DNA from: Burkholderia sp. IMCC1007
Lineage (GTDB): Bacteria; Pseudomonadota; Gammaproteobacteria; Burkholderiales; Burkholderiaceae
Assembly (NCBI RefSeq): GCF_027257875.1
Contig: NZ_JAPVQY010000005.1
Span: 89,816-153,815, forward strand
Reading direction: 5' to 3'
DNA: 64,000 nucleotides
Shown: piece by piece, positions 38,056 to 46,800 of the stretch
How the letters are laid out: each line of letters opens with the position of its first letter
How positions within the stretch are numbered: position 1 is the first letter of the stretch
The notes under the pieces: generated by a model
What the model saw: the letters and a program-made list of their open reading frames with translations, nothing else
Told to the model about the DNA's origin: nothing
Database searches by the model: none
Translations under genes and position numbers: made by a program

Positions 38056-38289
38056 ATGATCATTCATCTGGACGGCCGCGCGCTGACGGTGGCCGACGGC
38101 GCGACCGTCGCGGCTGCCATCGCCGCGAGCGGCGACGACACCACGCGCGTGTCGTGCACGGGTGCGGCGCGTGCGCCGTTTTGCGGTATGGGCATCTGCC
38201 AGGAGTGCAGGATGACGATCGACGGCCGCCGTCGTCTGGCTTGCCAGACGCTGTGCCGCGACGGAATGCGGGTGGAGCGCACGCGATGA
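38056..38289 (+). CDS. [2Fe-2S]-binding subunit of D-hydroxyproline dehydrogenase
   Basis: 77 residues. A short ferredoxin-like protein with the cysteine pattern SCTGAARAPFCGMGICQEC...ACQTLC, as in HcnA and the gamma subunit of heteromeric D-amino acid dehydrogenases. It carries electrons between the FAD subunits. ATG 38056 overlaps the stop of the repeat mini-ORF and is preceded by GGAGG from the repeat. Its stop overlaps the next start (ATGA). Confidence 0.9.
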   Translation: MIIHLDGRALTVADGATVAAAIAASGDDTTRVSCTGAARAPFCGMGICQECRMTIDGRRRLACQTLCRDGMRVERTR

Positions 38290-39554
38290 AACAGGAACGA
38301 CTGAGCGTCGACGTCGCGATCGTCGGCGCGGGCCCGGCCGGGCTGTCGGCCGCACGGGCCGCCGCGCGAAGCGGCGCCACGATCGCGATCATCGACGACA
38401 ACCCGCGAGCGGGCGGGCAGATCTGGCGCCAGGCCGCCGCCGCCACGCCAGTGCCGGCCGCCGCGGAACGCCTTGCGGTGCTGCGGCAGCCGAACGTGAC
38501 CCATCTCGCGGCCACGCGCATCGTCGCCGAAACGCAACCGGGCACGCTGCTGCTCGAGGACGACGAGCGCGGGCTTCTGCTCGAATTCCGCACGCTGATT
38601 CTGTGCTGCGGCGCGCGTGAGCTGCTGCTGCCGTTCCCGGGCTGGACGTTGCCGGGCGTCACCGGCGCGGGCGGCCTGCAGGCGCTGATCAAGTACGGCC
38701 TCGACGTGCGCGGGCAGCGCACGGTGATCGCCGGCAGCGGCCCGCTGCTGCTCGCGAGCGCGGCGACGGCCCGCCAGGCCGGCGCGCAGGTGTCGCACGT
38801 GCTCGAACAGGCGGCGTGGGGCGACGTGGCCGGTTTCGGCGCCGGGCTGTGGCGCTGGCCGTCGAAGGTCGCGCAGGCCGCGAAGCTCGTCACGGCGGCC
38901 TATCGGCCCAATGCGTACGTCGTCGAGGCGTTCGGCGACAAGCGGCTCGAACGCGTGCGGATCCGGCACGGCCAGCGCGAATTCGACGTCGACTGCGACC
39001 GGCTCGCGTGCGGCTTCGGGCTCGTGCCGAATACCGTGCTACCGAGCCATCTCGGCTGCCGGATCGAAAACGGCGCGGTGGCGGTGGACGTGCATCAGCG
39101 CACGAGCCGCGACGGGTATTTCGCGGCAGGCGAGTGCACGGGCGTGGGCGGTAGCGAACTGGCGATGGTCGAAGGCGAAATCGCCGGCTATGCGGCCACC
39201 GGGCAGACGGCGCCGCTTGCCGCGCTGGTCGCGCAGCGCGCGCACTGGCAGTCGTTCGCCGACGCGGTGCGCGCGCGCTTCGCGATTCGCGAGCCGATTC
39301 GCCGGCTCGCGCGGCCCGATACGCTGCTGTGCCGTTGCGAGGACGTGCGTTTCGACGCGGTGGCGCCGGCGCCCGGCTGGACGGCCGCGAAGCTGCAGAC
39401 GCGCTGCGGGATGGGCGCATGCCAGGGCCGCGTATGCGGCGCGGCCGCGCAGGCGCTGTTCGGCTGGGCGCCGCCGGTGCCGCGCACGCCGCTTGTGCCC
39501 GCGCGGGTCGGCACGCTGATGCTGGACGACCCGGCATCCTGCGACGGCGCGTGA
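38286..39554 (+). CDS. FAD/NAD(P)-binding alpha subunit with BFD-type [2Fe-2S] domain
   Basis: 422 residues, similar to HcnB and the alpha subunit of heteromeric D-hydroxyproline or opine dehydrogenases. The FAD fold is VAIVGAGPAGLSAARAAARSG, and a second nucleotide-binding fold contains TVIAGSGPLLLASAATARQAG. The C-terminal ~90 residues form a BFD-like Fe-S domain with CRCEDV and CGMGACQGRVCG. It completes the three-subunit dehydrogenase with the genes at 36587 and 38056. The gene is convergent with LysR. Confidence 0.9.
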   Translation: MKQERLSVDVAIVGAGPAGLSAARAAARSGATIAIIDDNPRAGGQIWRQAAAATPVPAAAERLAVLRQPNVTHLAATRIVAETQPGTLLLEDDERGLLLEFRTLILCCGARELLLPFPGWTLPGVTGAGGLQALIKYGLDVRGQRTVIAGSGPLLLASAATARQAGAQVSHVLEQAAWGDVAGFGAGLWRWPSKVAQAAKLVTAAYRPNAYVVEAFGDKRLERVRIRHGQREFDVDCDRLACGFGLVPNTVLPSHLGCRIENGAVAVDVHQRTSRDGYFAAGECTGVGGSELAMVEGEIAGYAATGQTAPLAALVAQRAHWQSFADAVRARFAIREPIRRLARPDTLLCRCEDVRFDAVAPAPGWTAAKLQTRCGMGACQGRVCGAAAQALFGWAPPVPRTPLVPARVGTLMLDDPASCDGA

Positions 39555-39562
39555 TGGGCTAC

Positions 39563-39597
39563 GGCGAAGCGGCCTGCGTGAACGGGACCGCTTCGCC
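39563..39597. terminator. Stem-loop between convergent operons
   Basis: GGCGAAGCGG (39563-39572) pairs perfectly with CCGCTTCGCC (39588-39597), with a 15-nt loop. No T-run follows, so termination efficiency is uncertain. It lies in the 45-nt gap between two converging genes. Confidence 0.5.
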
Positions 39598-39599
39598 GC

Positions 39600-40544
39600 T
39601 TACTCTTCCTTCACCTTCTCCCATCCGCCCACCTGCGGCGCCGCACAGGCGCGCAGGCATTCGATCGCGGCCGCGACGGCCGCGCGGTTCGCGCTGTCCG
39701 GATGCCAGTACATCGACACCGCGCCCTGGCCCTCGACCTGCATCGGCAGGATGCGGATCGCGTTCAATTGTTCGAAGCGCCGCGCGGCACGATGCGACGC
39801 GACGCCCAGCAGATCGGTGTTGTTCAGCAGCGTGAGGTTCAGGATCGACGAATTCGATTCGACGCAGTGCGGTGGCTGCACGCGGCCGGCGGCCGTCAGC
39901 GCGACCTGCAGCGCGTTGTGCACCGGCGTGCCGGCCGGCCAGACGATCCACGAGTACGCGAGCACCGCGTCCCAGCCGATGGGCGCCGTGCCGACGAGCG
40001 GGTGATCGGGCCGCGCGACGAACACGACCGGATCGACATACAGCGCCTCGGCATGCAGGTGCGGATCGACGGACGCGGACCCCGAGCGGCCCAGCACGAT
40101 GTCCAGTTCGCCGCGCGCGAGCTGCGGCATCAGCTGGTTCATCGTGCTCTCGGTGAGCCGCACCTGCGCGCGCGGCATCCGCTTCAGCAACTGCGACACC
40201 GCGAGCGGCACCGTATCGGCCGCCGCGACGCCCGACGTGCCGATCGTCACGAGGCCGCTGCCGCCTTCGCGCAGCGCGGCCATGTCGTCGCGCGCGACGT
40301 CGAGCTGCGCTTCCACCCGGCGCGCGTGCTCGATCAGCGCTTCGCCGTACGGCGTCGGCCGCAAGCCGCGCGCGTGCCGCTCGAACAGCGGCAGCCCGAC
40401 GTCCTCCTCCAGCTCCTTCAGCCATTTCGACAGCGCGGGCTGCGTGGTCGCGAGCGCCGCCGCCGACTGGCTCAGGTTGCCCGTGCTCGCCACGCTCAGC
40501 AGCACCTGCAGGTGCCGCAAGCGCAGCCGGTAGGTCCAGTCCAT
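39600..40544 (-). CDS. LysR family regulator of the gentisate operon
   Basis: 314 residues. The N-terminal helix-turn-helix reads [38 protein letters not shown] (positions ~8-46), followed by the periplasmic-binding-like effector domain (~95-300). ATG 40544 has CGGAG 6 nt upstream. It is divergent from the gentisate dioxygenase gene, and a dyad matching a LysR site lies between them at 40573-40597. The effector is probably gentisate, 3-hydroxybenzoate or a pathway intermediate. It resembles GbpR/aromatic-pathway LysR proteins. Confidence 0.9.
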   Translation of the reverse strand: MDWTYRLRLRHLQVLLSVASTGNLSQSAAALATTQPALSKWLKELEEDVGLPLFERHARGLRPTPYGEALIEHARRVEAQLDVARDDMAALREGGSGLVTIGTSGVAAADTVPLAVSQLLKRMPRAQVRLTESTMNQLMPQLARGELDIVLGRSGSASVDPHLHAEALYVDPVVFVARPDHPLVGTAPIGWDAVLAYSWIVWPAGTPVHNALQVALTAAGRVQPPHCVESNSSILNLTLLNNTDLLGVASHRAARRFEQLNAIRILPMQVEGQGAVSMYWHPDSANRAAVAAAIECLRACAAPQVGGWEKVKEE

Positions 40545-40572
40545 CGCATGCTCCGTATCGGAAGGTATATCC

Positions 40573-40632
40573 GAAATCATATGGATTAGATGATTTCACC
40601 ATTTTACCGGGTATGGCTGCGTCGAATATAAA
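40573..40632 (+). promoter_or_regulatory. LysR-type operator and gentisate-operon promoter
   Basis: GAAATCAT-N9-ATGATTTC (40573-40597) is a perfect dyad. Downstream a weak -35 (TTACCG, 40604) and TATAAA (40627-40632) are 17 nt apart. The dyad centre is about 54 nt before the predicted start, as expected for a LysR-activated promoter. Confidence 0.65.
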
Positions 40633-40708
40633 TTCGTCAACGGACCGCCGCATGCGGTCCTCGACCGGACACCGCGCCGACCACGATCGGCCGCCTCAAG
40701 GAGACATC

Positions 40709-41755
40709 ATGACCAGCCGACACCCCGATACCACGCGCGCCGATTACTACGCACGGATCGCCGAGCAGCGCCTCGCGCCGCTGTGGGAGTCGCTGCACAA
40801 CCTGGTGCCGAAGACGCCGCAGCCGGCCGCGCAGGCCGCGATCTGGAAGTACGCGCAGGTGCGCGACCTGGTGATGCAGGCCGGCAACGTGATCAGCGCG
40901 GAAGAAGCCGTGCGCCGCGTGCTGGTGCTGGAGAATCCGGGGCTGCCCGGCAAGTCGAGCATGACGCCGAGCCTGTACGCGGGCCTGCAGCTGATCCTGC
41001 CGGGCGAGATCGCGCCGAGCCACCGGCATACGCAGTCGGCGCTGCGCTTCATCGTCGAAGGCAAGGGCGCGTGGACCGCGGTGAACGGCGAGCGCACGAC
41101 GATGCATCCGGGCGACTTCATCATCACGCCGTCGTGGGCATGGCACGACCACGGTAACCCGTCGGTGGAAGACGGCGGCGAGCCGGTCGTATGGCTCGAC
41201 GGCCTCGACATCCCGCTGGTCGCGAGCCTCGATGCCGGTTTCGCGGAGAACTACCCGCAAGCCGAGCAGCCCGTCAGCCGCGCGGAAGGCGACAGCTTCG
41301 CGCGCTTCGGTCACAACATGGTGCCGGTGCGGCATCGCGCGAGCGATCCGACGTCGCCGATCTTCAGCTACCCGTATGCGCGCACCCGCGACGCGCTCGA
41401 CGCGCTGTACCGCAACGGCGAACTCGACGCGTGGGACGGCGTGAAGCTGCGCTACGTGAACCCCGCGACGGGCGGCTGGCCGATGCCGACGATCGCAACC
41501 TTCATGCAGTTCCTGCCGGCCGGCTTCGACGGCCGCACGTATCGCAGCACCGACGCGACGATCTACTGCGTCGTCGAAGGGAGCGGCACCGCGCACATCG
41601 GCGACGCCGCGTTCGCGTTCGAGCCGCACGACATCTTCGTCGCGCCGTCGTGGGCGCCGGTACGGCTGTCGGCGTCGTCCGACAGCGTGCTGTTCAGCTA
41701 TTCCGACCGGCCCGTGCTGTCCGCGCTGAACCTGCTGCGCGAAGCGCGCGACTGA
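40709..41755 (+). CDS. gtdA: Gentisate 1,2-dioxygenase
   Basis: 348 residues, two-cupin Fe(II) enzyme that opens the gentisate ring to maleylpyruvate. The metal-binding first cupin motif is [18 protein letters not shown] with the third ligand in WHDHGNP; the second cupin contains [22 protein letters not shown] precedes ATG 40709. First gene of a five-gene operon with fumarylpyruvate hydrolase, maleylpyruvate isomerase, 3-hydroxybenzoate 6-hydroxylase and a transporter. Confidence 0.95.
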   Translation: MTSRHPDTTRADYYARIAEQRLAPLWESLHNLVPKTPQPAAQAAIWKYAQVRDLVMQAGNVISAEEAVRRVLVLENPGLPGKSSMTPSLYAGLQLILPGEIAPSHRHTQSALRFIVEGKGAWTAVNGERTTMHPGDFIITPSWAWHDHGNPSVEDGGEPVVWLDGLDIPLVASLDAGFAENYPQAEQPVSRAEGDSFARFGHNMVPVRHRASDPTSPIFSYPYARTRDALDALYRNGELDAWDGVKLRYVNPATGGWPMPTIATFMQFLPAGFDGRTYRSTDATIYCVVEGSGTAHIGDAAFAFEPHDIFVAPSWAPVRLSASSDSVLFSYSDRPVLSALNLLREARD

Positions 41756-41842
41756 CGGCGCGGCTTTCCCGCTTTCCCGACTCGTCTGGCGCGCCGTTCG
41801 GCGGCGCGCATTCCTTCATTCATGCCTACGCTGGAGCCGTTC

Positions 41843-42541
41843 ATGACTTACGTTTTCCCGCCCGAAGCGCCCGTCGCGCTTCCCGTTGCCGGTAGCGACG
41901 CCCGTTTCGCCGTCCGCCGCGTGTACTGCGTCGGCCGCAACTACGCGGCCCATGCACGCGAGATGGGTTTCGATCCCGATCGCGAGCCGCCGTTCTTCTT
42001 CTGCAAGCCGGCCGATTCGATCGTGCCGGTCGCATACGGCGAAACGCTCGAACTCGCGTATCCGTCGCAGACGCAGAACTATCACTACGAAGCCGAGCTC
42101 GTCGCGGTGATCGGCAAGGGCGGTTCGGACATTCCGCTCGAGCAGGCGCTCGAACACGTGTGGGGCTACGCGGTTGGCCTCGACATGACGCGCCGCGATC
42201 TGCAGATGAAGATGCGCGAGATGGGCCGGCCGTGGGAAATCGGCAAGGCGTTCGATCGCTCCGCGCCGATCGGGCCCGTGCATCCGGCGAGCGAAGCCGG
42301 CCATTTCGAGCAGGCCGGCCTGTGGCTGACCGTCAACGGTACGACGAAGCAGAAGAGCGACGTGTCGCACCTGATCTGGTCGGTCGCGGAAACGGTCGCC
42401 GACCTGTCGAAGTTCTTCCGCCTCGAACCGGGCGACGTGATCTTCACCGGCACGCCCGAAGGCGTCGGCGCGGTGGTCAAGGGCGACGAGATGAAGGTCG
42501 GCGTCGAGCGTCTCGGCGAGCTGACCGTCCGTGTGGTCTGA
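41843..42541 (+). CDS. nagK: Fumarylpyruvate hydrolase
   Basis: 232 residues, fumarylacetoacetate hydrolase family. It splits fumarylpyruvate to fumarate and pyruvate. The C-terminal catalytic domain is nearly the whole protein: CVGRNYAAHAREMG, metal ligands in YHYEAELVAVIG and GYAVGLDMTRRDLQ, and the final FTGTPEGVGAV. ATG 41843 has GGAG 8 nt upstream; ATG 41822 is in frame but less likely. Confidence 0.94.
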   Translation: MTYVFPPEAPVALPVAGSDARFAVRRVYCVGRNYAAHAREMGFDPDREPPFFFCKPADSIVPVAYGETLELAYPSQTQNYHYEAELVAVIGKGGSDIPLEQALEHVWGYAVGLDMTRRDLQMKMREMGRPWEIGKAFDRSAPIGPVHPASEAGHFEQAGLWLTVNGTTKQKSDVSHLIWSVAETVADLSKFFRLEPGDVIFTGTPEGVGAVVKGDEMKVGVERLGELTVRVV

Positions 42542-42576
42542 CGCGAGTTCGTCGATTTTCCTCGAAAGGTCCCATC

Positions 42577-43218
42577 GTGCAACTGCATAGTTTCTTCAAC
42601 AGTTCGACGTCCTATCGGGTGCGTATCGCACTCGCGCTGAAAGGGCTGTCGTACGACACGCTGCCCGTGAACATCCGCACGGGCGAGCATCGCGAGGCCG
42701 GCTACGTCGCGCAGGTGAATCCGTCGGCGTCGGTGCCCGCGCTGGTCGACGGCGATTTCCGTCTCGGCCAGTCGCTCGCGATCATCGATTACCTCGACCA
42801 GCTTCATCCGGAGCCGCGGCTCATTCCGCTCGAGCCGCAGCTTCGCGCGCGCGTGCTGGAACTCGCGGCGCTGATCGCGTGCGACATCCATCCGGTCAAC
42901 AACCTGCGCGTGCTGCGCTACCTCGATACCGAACTGAAGGTCACGCCGCAGCAGAAGAGCGCGTGGTATCGGCACTGGGTCGCGGAAGGGATGGCCGGCG
43001 TCGAGCGGCTGCTCGCGCGCGCGGACACCGGCCCGTGGTGTTTCGGCGCCGCGCCGACGCTCGCCGACGTGTGCGTCGTGCCGCAGATTGCGAACGCGCT
43101 GCGGATGGACTGCGACCTGAGCGCGTATCCGCGCAGCCTCGCGATATATGAACATGCGCGGCACGAGCCGGCGTTCGACGCGGCGCAGCCGCAGCGGCAG
43201 CCGGACTACGTCGCGTAA
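42577..43218 (+). CDS. nagL: Maleylpyruvate isomerase (zeta-class GST family)
   Basis: 213 residues. The N-terminal thioredoxin-like domain carries the zeta-class motif SSTSYRVRIALALKG with the catalytic Ser/Cys-region residues and NPSASVPAL...LGQSLAIIDYLD, followed by an alpha-helical domain. It isomerises maleylpyruvate to fumarylpyruvate using glutathione. GTG 42577 is preceded by GAAAGG. In a gentisate operon the substrate is maleylpyruvate rather than maleylacetoacetate. Confidence 0.93.
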   Translation: MQLHSFFNSSTSYRVRIALALKGLSYDTLPVNIRTGEHREAGYVAQVNPSASVPALVDGDFRLGQSLAIIDYLDQLHPEPRLIPLEPQLRARVLELAALIACDIHPVNNLRVLRYLDTELKVTPQQKSAWYRHWVAEGMAGVERLLARADTGPWCFGAAPTLADVCVVPQIANALRMDCDLSAYPRSLAIYEHARHEPAFDAAQPQRQPDYVA

Positions 43219-43237
43219 CACGAAGAAGGAGACAGAC

Positions 43238-44446
43238 ATGGGCGAGAAAAACGACCAGGGCCGACGCGTGCTCGTGATCGGCGGCGGCATCGGTGGGCTC
43301 GCGACGGCGCTGGCGCTCGCGCGCCAGGGCATTCGCGTGAAGCTGCTCGAGCAGGCCGAGCAAATCGGCGAAATCGGCGCGGGCATCCAGCTCGCCGCGA
43401 ACGCGTTCAACGCGCTCGATGCGCTGGGCGTCGGCGAGGCCGCGCGCGGCCGGGCGGTGTTTACCGACTGGCTGCAACTGATGGACGCCGTCGATGCGCG
43501 GGAAGTCGCGCGCATCGACACGGGCGCCGCGTATCGCGAACGCTTCGGCAACCCGTATGCGGTGATCCATCGCGCGGACATTCACCTGTCGATCTACGAA
43601 GCGGTCAAGGATCATCCGCTGATCGAGTTCCGGACCAGCACGCAGGTGTGCGCGTTCGAGCAGGATGCCAATGGCGTCACCGTGACCGATCAGCGCGGCG
43701 AGCGTTATCGCGCCGATGCGGTGATCGGCTGCGACGGCGTGAAATCCGCGATCCGTCAGGCGCTGATCGGCGATGAGCATCGCGTGACGGGACACGTCGT
43801 GTACCGCGCGGTCGTCGACGTCGACAACATGCCGAAGGATCTGCAGATCAACGCGCCGGTGGTGTGGGCCGGCCCGCATTGCCATCTCGTCCACTATCCG
43901 CTGCGCGGCGGACGGCAATACAACCTCGTCGTCACGTTCCACAGCCGCGAGCAGGAAACCTGGGGCGTGCGCGAGGGCAGCAAGGAAGAGGTGCTGTCGT
44001 ACTTCGACGGCATTCATCCGCTGCCCAAGCAGATGCTCGACCGGCCGACGTCGTGGAAGCGCTGGGCGACCGCCGACCGCGATCCGGTCGAACGCTGGAG
44101 CACGGGGCGTGCGACGGTGCTCGGCGACGCCGCGCATCCGATGACGCAATACATCGCGCAGGGTGCGTGCCAGGCGCTCGAGGATGCGGTGACGCTCGGC
44201 GCGGCCGTCGCGCAAACCGACGGCGACTTCGAGGCGGCGTTCGCGCTGTACGAGCGCGTACGGATTCCGCGCACCGCGCGCGTGCTGTATTCGGCGCGAG
44301 AGATGGGGCGGATCTATCACGCGAAGGGCGTCGAGCGGCAGGTGCGCAACGCGCTGTGGGTCGGACGCACGCAGGCGCAGTTCTACGACTCGCTCGACTG
44401 GCTGCACGGCTGGCGCGCGGAGGATTGCCTGAAGTCCGTCGCCTGA
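43238..44446 (+). CDS. nagX: 3-Hydroxybenzoate 6-hydroxylase
   Basis: 402 residues, group A flavoprotein monooxygenase. Motifs in order: GxGxxG in VIGGGIGGLATALALARQG, DG motif in GCDGVKSAIR, and GD motif in VLGDAAHPMTQYIAQGACQ. It makes gentisate from 3-hydroxybenzoate with NADH and O2, and salicylate 5-hydroxylase would instead be multicomponent. AAGGAGA lies 7 nt before ATG 43238. The gene context, directly with gentisate cleavage genes and an aromatic acid transporter, supports the assignment over salicylate 1-hydroxylase. Confidence 0.92.
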   Translation: MGEKNDQGRRVLVIGGGIGGLATALALARQGIRVKLLEQAEQIGEIGAGIQLAANAFNALDALGVGEAARGRAVFTDWLQLMDAVDAREVARIDTGAAYRERFGNPYAVIHRADIHLSIYEAVKDHPLIEFRTSTQVCAFEQDANGVTVTDQRGERYRADAVIGCDGVKSAIRQALIGDEHRVTGHVVYRAVVDVDNMPKDLQINAPVVWAGPHCHLVHYPLRGGRQYNLVVTFHSREQETWGVREGSKEEVLSYFDGIHPLPKQMLDRPTSWKRWATADRDPVERWSTGRATVLGDAAHPMTQYIAQGACQALEDAVTLGAAVAQTDGDFEAAFALYERVRIPRTARVLYSAREMGRIYHAKGVERQVRNALWVGRTQAQFYDSLDWLHGWRAEDCLKSVA

Positions 44447-44522
44447 CGCACTTCAGCCCGAATCCGGCGGCGCGCATTCCAACGACATCGCGCGCGACCG
44501 CCTTCATGGAGGAGACACCATC

Positions 44523-45893
44523 ATGGCCGATACGCTGTCCATCGACGTCAGCGAGTGGATCGACCGGCATCGCGTTGCGCCGTTTCAGGCCGCGATCGTC
44601 GCGCTGTGCTTCCTGATCGTCGCGATCGACGGTTTCGACACGGCATCGATCGGGTTCATCGCCCCCGTCATTCGAGCGGAATGGGGGCTGTCGCCCGCGC
44701 AGCTCGCGCCGGTATTCGGCGCGGGCCTCGCCGGGCTGATGGCCGGCGCGCTCGCGTTCGGGCCGTTCGGCGACCGGTTCGGCCGCAAGCGCCTGCTGCT
44801 CGCCTGCGTCGCGTGCTTCGGCATCGCGAGTGCCGCGTCGGCGAGCGCGGGCGGTCTCACCGAACTGATCGCGTGGCGCTTCGTGACGGGCCTCGGGCTT
44901 GGCGGCGCGATGCCGAACGCGATCACGCTGACATCCGAATACTGTCCCGCGCGGCGGCGCTCGCTGCTCGTGACGACGATGTTCTGCGGCTTCACGATCG
45001 GCTCCGCGCTCGGCGGGCTGGTGGCTGCGTCGCTGATCGAGCGCGACGGCTGGCGCGCGGTGCTCGTCGTCGGCGGTGCCGCGCCGCTGCTGCTTCTGCC
45101 GGTGCTCGCATGGCGGCTGCCGGAATCGGTGCGCTATCTCGTCAACGCCGGCGCGGCGCGCGAGCGGATCGCGGCGATGCTCGCCCGCATCGCGCCGGAC
45201 CCGCATCTCGCGCACGCGTCGTTCATCGCGCCGAGCGGCAAGCCGGCCGGCTCGCCGCTCCGCCGGCTGTTCAGCGCCGACCTGCTGCGCGGCACGCTGC
45301 TGCTGTGGCTCACGTTCTTCATGAGCCTGCTCGTCATCTACCTGCTGTCGAGCTGGCTGCCGACGCTGCTGCGCACGACCGGCGCGACGCTGCAGATGGC
45401 CGCGCGCGTGACCGCGATGTTCCAGGTCGGCGGCACGCTCGGCGCGATCGTGCTCGGCTGGCTGATGGACCGCTTCGATCCGCATCGCGTGCTCGCATGC
45501 AGCTATGCGGGCGCCGGTGTGTTCGTCGCGGCGATCGGTGTGCTGGCCGCGTCGCCGGCAGGGGCCGCGCTGGCCGTGTTCGCGGCCGGCTTCTGCGTGT
45601 CGGGCTCGCAGGTCGGCGCCAACGCGCTGTCGGCCGCGTTCTATCCGACCGAATGCCGCACGACGGGCGTGAGCTGGGCAAACGGGATCGGCCGCAGCGG
45701 ATCCGTCGTCGGCTCGATGGCGGGCGGCGCGATGCTCGCGATGGGGCTGCCGTTGCCTGCCGCGTTTGCCTGTGTCGCCGTGCCGTGCGTGATTGCCGGC
45801 GTCGCGGTATTCGTGCTGGGGGTGCACCGGGCCGGGGGCGGGGCCACGCCGGAGGCGGCCGCCGCCAAGGCAATTGCCGGCGAGCAGGCGTAG
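44523..45893 (+). CDS. MFS aromatic acid:H+ symporter (AAHS family)
   Basis: 456 residues with 12 membrane segments. AAHS hallmarks are the helix-1 motif LIVAIDGFDTASIGFIAP, the loop 2-3 motif GPFGDRFGRKRLL, and the helix-5 RRRSLLVTTMFCGFTIG region. It probably imports 3-hydroxybenzoate or gentisate (MhbT/GenK-like). GGAGA precedes ATG 44523. Last gene of the gentisate operon. Confidence 0.92.
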   Translation: MADTLSIDVSEWIDRHRVAPFQAAIVALCFLIVAIDGFDTASIGFIAPVIRAEWGLSPAQLAPVFGAGLAGLMAGALAFGPFGDRFGRKRLLLACVACFGIASAASASAGGLTELIAWRFVTGLGLGGAMPNAITLTSEYCPARRRSLLVTTMFCGFTIGSALGGLVAASLIERDGWRAVLVVGGAAPLLLLPVLAWRLPESVRYLVNAGAARERIAAMLARIAPDPHLAHASFIAPSGKPAGSPLRRLFSADLLRGTLLLWLTFFMSLLVIYLLSSWLPTLLRTTGATLQMAARVTAMFQVGGTLGAIVLGWLMDRFDPHRVLACSYAGAGVFVAAIGVLAASPAGAALAVFAAGFCVSGSQVGANALSAAFYPTECRTTGVSWANGIGRSGSVVGSMAGGAMLAMGLPLPAAFACVAVPCVIAGVAVFVLGVHRAGGGATPEAAAAKAIAGEQA

Positions 45894-45970
45894 CGACACG
45901 CGCGGCGCGAGTGGGGCGGCGTTGCGCTGCGGGTGCGTTCGGGCGGCACCGGCGGTAGCGCCGCGAAACG

Positions 45971-46003
45971 ATATATGAATTGATAGAATATCGATTCGTA
46001 TAT
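45971..46003. promoter_or_regulatory. BigR-type operator
   Basis: ATATATGAAT (45971-45980) and ATTCGTATAT (45994-46003) form an imperfect (9 of 10) AT-rich dyad 19 nt upstream of the ArsR-family gene. Such AT-rich dyads overlapping the promoter are typical of BigR/SqrR-like repressors. Confidence 0.7.
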
Positions 46004-46021
46004 CGTAGACCTTCATCCTCC

Positions 46022-46375
46022 ATGAACATCGATCCTTCGGCCGGGCCGCTGCCTGCGCCCGAACAGATGCGCGCGGCAGCAGAATCGGCATGCGCGCTGC
46101 TCAAGGTGCTGTCGAATCCCGACCGGCTGCTGCTGCTGTGCGAACTGTCGCAGGGCGAGCGCTGCGTGAGCGATCTCGAGACGCGCCTGGATATCCGTCA
46201 GCCGACGCTGTCGCAGCAACTCGGCGTGTTGAGGGACAACGCGCTGGTCCGGACGCGCCGCGACGGCAAGAACATCCACTATTCGCTCGACAGCGCGGCC
46301 GCGATCGCGGTGATAGGCGTGCTGTACGAGCAGTTCTGCGGCCCGGCCGCGAAGGCAACGCGCGATGCAGCTTGA
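46022..46375 (+). CDS. bigR: BigR/SqrR-type ArsR family persulfide-sensing repressor
   Basis: 117 residues, winged helix (~25-100). Metal-site motifs of ArsR are lacking; cysteines are at 24, 40, 48 and 106. Cys40 and Cys106 are 66 residues apart, exactly the spacing of the redox pair in BigR (42/108) and SqrR (41/107), which forms a disulfide or polysulfide link with persulfides. The recognition helix is RQPTLSQQLGVLRD. It overlaps the next gene by 11 nt, indicating one operon with the sulfur-transporter genes that follow. Confidence 0.85.
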   Translation: MNIDPSAGPLPAPEQMRAAAESACALLKVLSNPDRLLLLCELSQGERCVSDLETRLDIRQPTLSQQLGVLRDNALVRTRRDGKNIHYSLDSAAAIAVIGVLYEQFCGPAAKATRDAA

Positions 46376-46799
46376 TGCGCTTCATTTCACGCCGTGGCTG
46401 TCGCTTGCCGGCGGCGTGCTGATCGGGCTCGCGGCGGCGTGGCTCGTCGCGTTCAACGGGCGCATTGCCGGAATCAGCGGCATCGTCGGCGGGCTGTTGA
46501 CCGGCGGTGCCGCGGAGCGCGACTGGCGTGCCGCGTTCGTCGCCGGTTTGATTGCCGCGCCGCTCGCGATGCGCATCGCCGGTGCGGGCGTGACGCTGCA
46601 GATCGATGCCGGTTGGGGCGAACTGCTGGCGGCCGGCCTGCTCGTGGGAATCGGCACGCGGTATGCGGGCGGGTGTACGAGCGGCCACGGCGTCTGCGGG
46701 TTGTCGCGCCGTGCGTCCCGGTCGATCGTCGCGACGGCGGTGTTCATGGTCGCGGGCTTCGCGACCGTATTCGTGCGGCGGCACGTGCTCGGAGGCTGA
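46365..46799 (+). CDS. YeeE/YedE family sulfur transporter, N-terminal half protein
   Basis: 144 residues with about four membrane helices. The conserved GGCTSGHGVCGLSR near the C-terminus is the YeeE/YedE signature and includes Cys residues that relay thiosulfate or other sulfur species in TsuA. Split pairs of this type (PmpA/PmpB) are found behind bigR in several proteobacteria. It is translated from within the bigR 3' end. Confidence 0.88.
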   Translation: MQLDALHFTPWLSLAGGVLIGLAAAWLVAFNGRIAGISGIVGGLLTGGAAERDWRAAFVAGLIAAPLAMRIAGAGVTLQIDAGWGELLAAGLLVGIGTRYAGGCTSGHGVCGLSRRASRSIVATAVFMVAGFATVFVRRHVLGG

Positions 46800-46800
46800 C

